NCBI GenBank assembly: GCA_947396885.1
Contig: OX377202.1
Coordinates: 86,532,408 to 86,596,407 of the forward strand
DNA: 64,000 nucleotides
Origin: Heligmosomoides polygyrus polygyrus
Taxonomy: Eukaryota > Nematoda > Chromadorea > Rhabditida > Heligmosomidae
Direction of reading: 5' to 3'
Made by a program: the position numbers and the translations under genes. Positions 55,081 to 64,000 of the stretch are shown here, piece after piece (the stretch's first letter is position 1; each line of letters starts with the position of its first letter). The notes beneath the pieces are model-generated. The model had not been told where the DNA came from. It made no database searches and worked only from the letters and a program-made list of their open reading frames with translations.

Positions 55081-55851
55081 GAATCGTTTCGAAAACTATT
55101 GTGCAATTGCTCTCAAAAAACCTATTGACTGCTGCGGAGAGGCACGCGCACAGATAACATCGGTAGCATTCAGCGCGAAGGTGACAAACCCTGGATAGAC
55201 CAGGGTGGATTAGTTACCCAAGTTTGAGTCCGCTTCGCTACGGGCATTCTTTTGGGCGCGTTCCGTCGATCGGGAGTAACATACTGAGATTCGTGAAAAT
55301 ACGAGAAGGCTGTAGCGAAGACGGCTGAACAGGCGAAGCAGAAGTGACCGGTGAAAGGTTAGCTGTTTTACCCCATGAAGGTCGTCGGTCTGACATGCGA
55401 ACTGAAATCGCTCAGTTCGGTATCACCGACTTATACAGGGAAGAGTAGATGTTTGAAAGTTTCCATAAAATCCTTCTTTATGGAAGATTTTACCTTCTCT
55501 TCACCAACTGTTCCTTTCAGGCATCACTCCCCCCTCCCAATAGATAGAGCTAGAACCTCACTCTAGAACGTTGATCAGCTCGTTTTCTCACTGCTGATAG
55601 AACGATTCTGGAAACAAGCGGGTCGAGCAAACATCCACTGCACTCATTCCGCCTTCAGGCCTTTAGAATTACTTCTAAAAGTAGACTGCGTGGTGCATTC
55701 TGGAGAGGAATTCTAATTCTAACCTTCGCCATTTGTAGATGCATCAGGTCAACCGTTCCAGGAAAGAGAAACGAAGAAGGCTGGCCTCAGTCTCCTCTGG
55801 GATGCGCGACGCTTCCTGCTTCAGCGTGATATGCTAGAAGTAAGGACAATG

Positions 55852-55985
55852 ACAGAGGATAAAGGTCGACGTTAGTCATTCACTTTGAGGAATGCGCCAC
55901 GCATTCAACTTCTACAGGATGTCGTGGAGGCGATTTTAGAAGCGTATTTGGCCACACATTGGTTGGTGACTAGCCGTGAAAGAAT
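55852..55985 (-). repeat. SINE-A tail half
   Basis: GGATAAAGGTCGACGTTAGTC to TTGGTGACTAGCCG. Confidence 0.8.
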
Positions 55986-56029
55986 TTAGCGTATAACCCG
56001 ATCAAAAATCTACGCTTTATCCTTGCATC

Positions 56030-56187
56030 TGAAGGATATACCGGCTGACTTGTTCATCGACTTGCCACCGCAAGTCACTATGTGGCCCGATACGCATTCA
56101 ATTCGCCTCCACAACATCCCGTAGTAGAAGGGCGCATCCCAAAAGGGAATGAGTGGCGCAGTCCTTTATCCTTTATCTTTTATACGG
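56030..56187 (+). repeat. SINE-A tail half
   Basis: From GATATACCGGCTGACTTGTT to CAGTCCTTTATCCTTTATC. It is inverted relative to the preceding copy, 45 bp away. Confidence 0.85.
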
Positions 56188-56247
56188 TGTGAAGAGTTAG
56201 GGAGCTAGTCAGTACGACAGGAATTTTCTGTGATGACTTGATTTTAG

Positions 56248-56545
56248 GCGTATAGTAGCGCACTCGAAGGAGGAGGCGTCTGCCGCGTGCACCCGATTGT
56301 ATGTTTTTGGTTCGGGTTTCTCGCCTGATTCAACCCAGCTTTTCATCTTTTAGGGGTTGGTATATTGGTGCCACACGAGTCGGAAGAACAAAACACTGAC
56401 TTGGTCATTTGGATGGCCACCACAAGTGAGTGTGTGGCCAAATACGCATTCAAATCGTCTCCACGATATTTCACCGTAGAATTAGAATGCGTGGCGCATC
56501 CCAAAAAAGAACTCACTATCGCCGTCCTTTATCCATTGTCTCGAC
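56248..56545 (+). repeat. SINE-A copy
   Basis: Head GTAGCGCACTCGAAGGAGG, B-box-like GGTTCGGGTTTC, tail CGCCGTCCTTTATCC. Confidence 0.88.
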
Positions 56546-56567
56546 AGTGCAAGGCCTTATAGCCCCA

Positions 56568-56838
56568 TAGGAGTTACTCAAACCGTTTTGGGATGCAGTG
56601 CGCAATCTACTTCTACGGGGTGTCATGGACACGATCTGAATGTGCTTTTGGCTATACAACGACTGTGGCTAGCCGATGAGCAGGTCAGCGCTTTATCCTT
56701 CCCAGACAAGTCTAACGCCGATTCACCGATCCCGGGGGATGAAAGTCTTGGTTGGACTGGGCGATAGATCCGAACCATGAACCTGGTATCGGGGGCGTAC
56801 AACAGCCGGAACCTCCTTCGACTGCACTACATGTGCCC
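56568..56838 (-). repeat. SINE-A copy
   Basis: Starts GAGTTACTCAAACCGTTTTGG; the head complement ends GACTGCACTACATGTGCCC. Confidence 0.85.
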
Positions 56839-57029
56839 TGTAAAGGTGCTGTGGGTTGTCATAAGGATGTTTTGCGCAATTGCGTTCAAAGCTGTATTAT
56901 AAACTCAGGCATGAATCGAATGGCGTGCGGCATCCTGTCCCGTATGCAGAGGGTGCGGCTTCGAGTCGATAGTTTCCCTAAGACGACCTATGTAGTTCAC
57001 CGTCTCCAGAGATTCCCAGGAAGGCTAGT

Positions 57030-57905
57030 TTGCTAAACTTTTGCATGAAATTTCAAGACTCTAAAAAACGCCGGAGTTGAAAAACCAGCTGGGAAAAGGC
57101 AGCTATGTGACAGACAACTGAACTTCTTGACGGCTGCCTACGTGTGCGATGGTTTTCTGCATAAACCACCCTGCCGTTAAGCAATCACTGGTCTGCGGTC
57201 GAGGGCGACCTTCTATAGATGCCGTACGAAGACAGCGCACAGGATGTTGCACTGGTGGAATTGTAAAAATTCCTCATTGAATAAAAACGGTCATGGGAAT
57301 AAATTTTCGGCTCCGGAAGATGGATGATACCTGTGGTCGTCCCGGAAGTGGTTCCAGCCTTTCAGGAAAGGAGAAAGAATGCGGAAATCATACCCAAATA
57401 GCGCTACTTGGAAAAATGGCATTGAAAATGCAACAGTGTCCAGCAGGGCGGATAGTTCTGGTTGTGCAGGCAAAGCTCGGATGAGTGGAAGAAAATGAGT
57501 GAAGGGATGTCGGTGTCTAGAGGAATGCGCACCGGTGTAGGTCGTTAGCACTCTCACGAGTTCTCCAACCAATACCTGCTGATCATTGATGCGTTGCAAA
57601 ACCATCAGAACAGTGCAGAACTGCCTAAAAACGGACAAAGAAGACCAGTCGCCTTTTGCTCATGAAGTGCTACTTACAAAGTTTTATGCAGTCAGGTTTT
57701 GCCCTGAGTAATGAGAGATCGGAACATGTGGTTTCTGCTGTTAAAATCAATTCCATCGGGGAAAAATTGAGAAGGAGCACTTTGCACGTGCAACCGATGG
57801 CGTGCTTCTATAAAATTTAGAACTACTTGGAGCCTAATGAAGAAACGTCTGCGTTCTCATGACGGATAATCTCATGACGGATATGCCACGCACTCTGCTT
57901 TGACT
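57030..57905. other. unassigned sequence
   Basis: No exon, repeat end or RNA gene could be supported. Confidence 0.45.
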
Positions 57906-57907
57906 CT

Positions 57908-58232
57908 AACCTGGGAATGCCTCCAGCTTCCCACGGAATTTCGGTCAGAGACATATGCCATGTGAAAGAGCTTGAAACGCTGATTACAGAAGTGCTGACT
58001 AATCTGCTAAATGGATATTCTAGAGCCTGGCCGATGAAAATTCGCGCCGTCGACTGCATGTCGCGAGCGCTGATGAAGCATTGGGCGGAGCGTGGCGAAG
58101 CCAGCGTAGCCATTTGCCGCTTTCCAGTAGAGGCGATAGCGCAGTGGTGTTTCCGCTGTGCGGGATTTTGGTCAGTGGTTCGGTTCCCATCGATGGTGGT
58201 GGTTTCGCGTTTTGTGATTTATCGTCAGAGAC
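57908..58232 (+). repeat. SINE-B copy
   Basis: Starts ACCTGGGAATGCCTCC, holds A-box-like GCGATAGCGCAGTGGTG and B-box-like GTGGTTCGGTTCCC near its 3' end, and ends GCGTTTTGTGATTTATCG. Confidence 0.75.
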
Positions 58233-58239
58233 TTCCTTA

Positions 58240-59980
58240 TTCTCATTTCCAACACATTTTTGAGCAAACGCCTAGTAACAACTATCATATACCTTTCTCG
58301 AGCTATTTTAAGGAGGAGGGGTAACACATTTTAATTTTCATGTAATGTAAGTCAAAATCGGGTACTAGATGCGTGATCAGCGCCCGAAATAGACCCATGC
58401 CCAAAGGTGGGTGAAATTGGAGTTTCTGACCTCAATTTCTGAGTTTCACGAGAAAGTCGACGGTGAACACTAGTGTTCGATAATCGCGAAAGAAAAATAT
58501 GTGTAAAAGCGGTACTAGTCGTTAATGTGGGCAGCATAGAAAGAGGTATGGGGTGCTATACCGGTCAGGGCACATCGAACGAAAATGGAGGGTAAGTGTA
58601 TGGTCTATACTCAGTTTTGTTGGTGCTCTGATTGGTTGTATTTGGTTCTTGTAGGCCACATAAGTGACTAGTACCAAATTTAACACCTTGCAGATATAAG
58701 TTGCACCCGGTTGCAGTGTATAAAACGCTTATTCGATGTTTTGAAAGGGTTTTAAATATGAGGCCTCCACCCTCTCCGCGCCATTTTTTTTTACTGCTTT
58801 CACCTTCCATAAAACAGCGCCATTTTTTTGGAGGAAAAAAATAGTCTTCTCCATAAGGCCGCTTTTGCCTTATCGCACTCATCGCTCGCGGCGCACGTGT
58901 GGGCACCTGCGCTATTCCTCACCATTAGAAGCGCCGACGTCGCTAAAGCGAAGATGAAGCCGGATTCATGGCGAAGATCATCGCCGCGATATAACACCTC
59001 ACGCGCGTTTCATCTTCGGGGCACGACCGATGGCTGGGTTGAACTAGCCCGAAGGACGCGCTTTTTGAGGCATTCCATTCTCACCTTCAGAAGCAATGCA
59101 CTCCCAAGAACCAGACAATTGCTGTGGAAACGTCTATGCCTTAAATATTGTAATAAAACGTGAAAAAATAAAAGCGGCGATGATCAAAGACCAGGAGAAT
59201 TAACATCGACGTTTGGTTTACCCCTTGCACACTGCACATTTTTACAAGGTATCGAATAGACCTCGGTGCTGATCACACCTTCCAGGATTCTTCTAGATTG
59301 CGCCACGCATAGCACACTAGGACCTTACGAAGGGCGCTGAGCTAGGACTGGTAGGTTTCTAAGTAGGTTCGTATTTGATGAATCATCAGTGTGCGAAAGT
59401 TCTGACACCCACCATTGCATTTTGCTCAGTTTTTCCCTTAAAATATGGATTTTTGTCGAATCACCCAGAACATGCCGTGATCAAACCACTTTAATGTTTA
59501 CGGTGTGGTTACAACCTTCAGGCACAATTGCGATCCTAGCGCAATGAAGGGCCTTAAAGCGCCGGTCAGATTTGCACTAAACGACATTGCCATTGTCCCG
59601 TTCTCCCTTCAAAGCTACGAAAACACCTGTTGGGCAGCCTACGTGAATGAGCGATACCCTTGTGGGTTTTTTCCTAGCAGTTTTCGGAAGGCGAGAACCG
59701 GATCTGGGTATAGTGGCGGAAATGGAAATGTTACGCAAACAGTGCGGGTGCATAATCGAATATCGGAGCCCTAAGTCTTACTGTATGCGTGAGAATTATT
59801 AAGAATAATGAGTGCCAAGGTGTAAGCATGTTCTTCGGCGAGAACGAAGCACATGGCGCAATCCATTGGAGGCGCCGATTTCGCGCGTGTCACGAATCGA
59901 TTCCAGGTGCGAAACGCTTAAAAAGGAGCTAAGTGCTCCATCCACTCAAATTCGGTAGGTTGCCAAAGAAATATAAAGCA
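58240..59980. other. unassigned sequence
   Basis: Holds the GGCCACATTAACGAC-type MITE end pair at 58512-58672. Open frames at 58828-59163 and 59505-59774 have no motif or splice partner and are not called as genes. Confidence 0.45.
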
Positions 59981-59984
59981 TAAA

Positions 59985-60268
59985 GAACAGCATAAAGGAT
60001 AAAGGACGGTGTTGCTCAATCCCGTTTGGGATGCGCCACGCATTTCACTTCCACGGTTTGTCATGGAGGCGATATGAATGCGAATTTGGCCATACGATGA
60101 CTTGCGGTGGACAGGTCAGTGCATTGTCTTTCTCAGACGAGTCTGATACCAACTCACTTAGCCCGGAGCGATGAAGGCTTGGTTGGAACTGGCAGGAAAT
60201 CCGAACCAGGAACCTGGTATCTGATGTACGCGACAGTCGACACCTCCTCCGACTGCGCTACACGAAAG
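59985..60268 (-). repeat. SINE-A copy
   Basis: Tail GGATAAAGGACGGTGTTGC preceded by an extra TATAAAGCATAAAG-like repeat; head complement CCTCCTCCGACTGCGCTACA. Confidence 0.9.
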
Positions 60269-60589
60269 ACCTATAACCCCCTGAATCTCTTCTGATCTAC
60301 AAGCTGACATCGCAATTTATAGTAACATTCCAAAGACACATTTCAAGAGCATCCACGACTTCCCACAGCAGAAGCAGAATGTATGGTCTCAGAAGGTTGT
60401 AGACTGTTGCCGTTAATCGTCCTTTGTGAACGAAGCCTCTCGCCATTGTGCAAACCGTCAACCTCTTCAGCAGGAAAAGTGTAAAACGTTGTCTTGATCA
60501 CAATTGAGTCACGGATGCTTACCGCGCTTCAAATTTGCGCACAAAGCCTTCGGGATTTGTGGAAAATGGAGTTCACAGCGGTTCACAAT

Positions 60590-60705
60590 AAGAACCTCTG
60601 CGACGTTCAACTAAATACATTCCTTAGAAGGATACACTGGTCTACTTTGGCACACATTCGAAACAAAAGAGGACGTTTCTAGACAACTGGACACAGGTGG
60701 TATAT
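60590..60705 (+). pseudogene. LINE 3'-end scrap
   Basis: Encodes LRRIHWSTLAHIRNKR, the arginine-rich C-terminus of the second LINE family (compare 52245-52290). Confidence 0.5.
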
Positions 60706-60706
60706 T

Positions 60707-61400
60707 CTGTTTAAACGTCAAATTAGACACTTTCCAAACCAAAGTGGTCTCTCTTCTAGAATAGCCTAAAACTTGGAATAAATGTAAACGCCCTTCAAAT
60801 CAAAAGGTGATTCATACAGGGTATACTAAAGACTCTTCAAGATGGTTAGAATAATAATTTGTTCAAGCAGAATTTGGTATAACATCCTTTGGAATTTTTT
60901 AGTTTAGCTTTCCGCCCGAATGGCTGTAACAATTTCTAAAAGTTTTATTTTTGGCGGAAGCATAGCAAAGTAAATCTTGTTTTAAAGTTCTAAACAAGAC
61001 AACAAAATCAATTAGTACATTAAAAGACGAGATCTCGAGATGCAGTCAAAAAGTTCGTCGCGATTTTTGTCTGAATTTGAGACATCAAAATGTGTATATT
61101 TACATTCTTTACAACTGCACTTGTTGCATCGTTTACAAAAATTTATGCAACATGAATTTGGCCATCAATAAAATAAAAATCGCGAGGGCATGGCGGATTC
61201 TCTTTTTTAAGCAATGAAAAATGTTCTCAATCCAGCTTTGCAAAACAAGTCTTAAACAATTATTTTCCCAAGGAATTAAAATTTTTGTAAGATTTCGAAC
61301 GACACTTGTTAAGTAGGTGGATAAAACTTCAAAGAAAGCCGTGCAATTTTTTTTCATAAACATAAAATTATTCTAACTTTTTTGGAAAGTCTAGCAGTGG
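60707..61400. repeat. AAGTGTCC-family dispersed repeat
   Basis: Left end AAACGTCAAATTAGACAC followed by CTAGAATAGCCTAAAACTTG. It continues as AT-rich sequence to about 61400, near ATTATTCTAACTTTTTTGG. Confidence 0.6.
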
Positions 61401-61918
61401 CGGTGATATTTCCGGAGTTCACAATCATCAGATGCGATTGAATTCCTGACGAGGTGAAAGGGCAAATACGTGTCGTATGAAATTCATCTGAAGGCGACCG
61501 AATTTGCACCCATCGGTGACCGAATTAAAAATAAAACAAATTAAATACAATTAAACTACAGTAGTTCAACAGGATCACAAACAAGAGAGTTTTCAGTTTT
61601 CTTCGTTTAGCGTTTGCAATGTGAGACCTCTACGCAACTACACCAATTACGCATCATTGTGAGCCGCCATCTTCGTCGCCTCAAACACTCGTAATGGAAT
61701 AGTCATCTGGAAGGGTGCTATAGTTCACCGAAGAAACTGGCATCGACAGATGATAACACAGTATTTCTACTGAAATTCAACGAATTTTCTACGGAGGGAA
61801 TTTGAAACGTATTTTTCGACAAGCTCCAACTCCCGTCTTTCAAACTCCGACCCAAAGTGAATAGTCCCACTGCTGATGAAATTCTTCCCATCTATCAGTA
61901 AAATTTCACAGCTATTGT

Positions 61919-62143
61919 TGGCGGTTCCCACCCAGGCCAACCAAGCCTTCCATCCCTCCGGGGGGATATCAGATTTGTCTGGGAAGGATAAAGCACTGAA
62001 TTATATACATCGGCTGGCCACCGCAAGTTATTGTACAGCCAAATACGCATTCAACACGCCTCCACGCCATCCCGTAGAAGTAGAATGCGTGGCGCATCCC
62101 AGAGGGGATTGAATAACGCCGTGCTTCATCCTTTATCCTTATT
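61919..62143 (+). repeat. SINE-A copy, head-truncated
   Basis: Starts within the B-box region at GGCGGTTCCCACCCAGGCC; ends CGCCGTGCTTCATCCTTTATCC. Confidence 0.88.
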
Positions 62144-62869
62144 GTTGGTTGACTGTTATTGCCCTTCGGGTTCTCCTTTATTGCTTAAGCAAGGCACGAA
62201 GTATAGATTGAGAATGTCTCGCTCAGAAGTCTGTTGATCTGCAGTAGTGCCGATCACAGGGGGGAGGGGGCGAGAATCCTGATATTTATCGGTGATTTCC
62301 ATGCGACGAGTGGTTGTCCTTCCTCTTTCACTTCGTCGGAAGTTCACCAGCAGTTGACCGCTAGGGGTTTCAGGGTCGTCCTTGCAGCTGCCGTGCTCCA
62401 TTATGCTAAGGAAGCGCAGAAAAACGCGTCCTCTGCTTTTTTCCTACAGATTATTCTAGAGATTTAGATCAGGGTACAGAAGTAGGCAGTCGTTTGAAGA
62501 CATCATGGTTCAGACGAGTCGACGGTGCTGGATCCGTGTTCGATCAGTATTTTCGGGTCAGATGTTTCAATCATGGATTTTACAACGACGAAAGTCGATG
62601 TCCTTCGTTTGATTTTTCAAGTCGACATCCTAGATAAACGTCAAAATTTCGACCGACCTTCTTATGATGTCAAAGGGACGATTTTCCAGATTTCCATCCA
62701 GTTTTGCTGGCAATAAGCGAAGATTTCAGGAAATTGTGATCGCTGTTTTTAGGACAGCAGCAGCTGTCAAGGGAAATTGGGAATATCCTTTCACGCTTCA
62801 TAGGAACATCCAAAAATTAGGTCGACTTTTAGGAAGCGTATGACAGTGACAGATTGTTCAATCGTTAGG

Positions 62870-63420
62870 TATCGCTATATAAGCCTTCTAATCGATCGCG
62901 CCATATGTTCAAAAAGTTTGTGGCAACTTCTATTTGATTGATAGTGTAAACCAGACTATCAAACTAAAGACGTGTGTTCTTTACAATTGTTTTTGCTGTA
63001 TCGATAACGGGTGTCAAACTCCACGCGAGCAGAAATTCTGCTGTCAATCGAATAAAAATCGCGACGTCATATGCGAGTGCATGGCACAACCTTTCTAAAA
63101 CCAAAAATTGCTATTTTCCTGTTTTTTAAAACAAGCTATAAAGCATTACTTTTCCTCAAAAATAAAAATTTTAGGAAATTTCAACCAATGTGTTCACTTA
63201 TAGGTTAGATGAACTAAAACCTCAAAGAAAGTTATACTAACATTTTCCTTAAACCAAAACTACTCTAACCTTATAGTAGAGTTTCCAGTTTAATGTAGAA
63301 AAAGCTCATTTCGATTCGGAAGAGTTCGCTTTGATTTCAAAAATCTTAGGCTAGCTTAGAAGAGTGTCCAATTTGATTTGAATAGTGTACAAATCGACGT
63401 GAAATTGGCATAAACTTTAG
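62870..63420. repeat. AAGTGTCC-family right half
   Basis: Contains GATTGATAGTGTAAACCAG and ends TAGTGTACAAATCGACGTG. The flanking 62150-62870 and 63420-64000 hold no feature I can support. Confidence 0.6.
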
Positions 63421-64000
63421 AACTTTAGGTAACTTTGGATATATAGATAATTCGGGTATAAAATGTCATTTTGTTTTTTTGCCGTCCAGTCTTAAATTTA
63501 TTTATTTATTCTCCTTAACTAAATAACGTGCCAAAGAAGCAAAAAAGAAGTAGCACTACACAACAGCGCCGTGCAAAAATTTTAGTTCGGCTAAATGAAG
63601 TACAACAAAACTTTTAACCAAATTTCAGTGGTCAATTATTTTAAATTCCTATATTAAACTAATGCAAACTGAAGCAAATGTAAGGCGAAGTGATCGATCG
63701 AAGATGAAAATGGTATATAATTAACCAGCGGGATACATTCAACAGAGGTGGACAGGTTCTGAGCAGGCGGATCTGAAAAATTCTTCCAGATCAGAGGACA
63801 TCTGCAAGCCTGGAAGCATCTCCAGGCATAAAGAGAACACATCAGGATAATGAAGGAGCGGCGGATAGAGCACTCAACCGAGTAGTGTTGTGCTATTACG
63901 TGGTGGGCAGCGGCGGTTCAGCGGAGGAAACCGGCTGAGGAACTCCGTAAAGGCTGCCTGGACGTAGACACACACACAAATGGACAAAGCGAGTTATGTG

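Noticed and set aside
58828..59163. 111-residue plus-strand open frame
   Set aside because: Composition resembles random CG-rich sequence and no family is recognisable.
59505..59774. 89-residue plus-strand open frame
   Set aside because: No domain, no splice signals in phase and no neighbouring exon; could be chance.

Overview
The window is repeat-dense genomic DNA of an animal, almost certainly a nematode, most likely a strongylid or hookworm-like species. I infer this from the short T-rich acceptors (TTTCAG type), the many-exon genes with introns of 50 bp to 8 kb, an eIF3d protein of 571 residues (very close to the length I know for the Caenorhabditis protein), RTE-type LINEs and mariner relics. 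There are no bacterial operons, no CRISPR array and no convincing functional tRNA gene.

Genes. Three host genes could be rebuilt exon by exon with matching splice phases. (1) At 2215-2730 (+) are the last three exons of a GMC-type choline dehydrogenase; no upstream exons are visible. (2) At 3188-14606 (+) is a complete 14-exon gene for translation initiation factor eIF3 subunit D. (3) At 38933-14779 (-) is a 24-kb, 15-exon gene for a secreted, probably GPI-anchored protein of about 586 residues. It has a signal peptide followed at once by an N-terminal His domain resembling copper-binding LPMO/X325-like proteins, then two EGF-like modules, a DOMON domain, a Pro/Thr-rich stalk and a hydrophobic C-terminus. 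Genes 2 and 3 converge tail to tail, with 172 bp between their stop codons.

Mobile DNA. One 3-kb RTE-type LINE (26698-29678), flanked by a perfect 13-bp target duplication, sits in the large intron of gene 3 and is intact except for one frameshift. Fragments of at least two more LINE lineages lie at 1-810, 1437-1700, 39490-39800, 47280-47965 and 49870-52345. A tRNA-derived SINE (called SINE-A here) is present in more than 20 copies. There are also a second tRNA-like repeat with its promoter-like boxes near the 3' end (SINE-B), fold-back elements with tRNA-like arms, a piggyBac-type element, mariner relics and several long palindromic elements, the largest 1.05 and 1.25 kb.

Layout. 1-2.2 kb: LINE debris and a palindrome. 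2.2-14.6 kb: choline dehydrogenase end and eIF3d, whose introns hold piggyBac, SINE-A, MITE and fold-back insertions plus a partial duplicate of gene 3. 14.8-38.9 kb: the His-domain/EGF/DOMON gene, with mariners, a repeat array, tRNA-like fold-backs and the LINE in its introns. 39-64 kb: no confidently identified host gene, only LINE fragments, SINE-A copies, palindromic elements and AT-rich unique sequence, with a few unidentified coding-like stretches.
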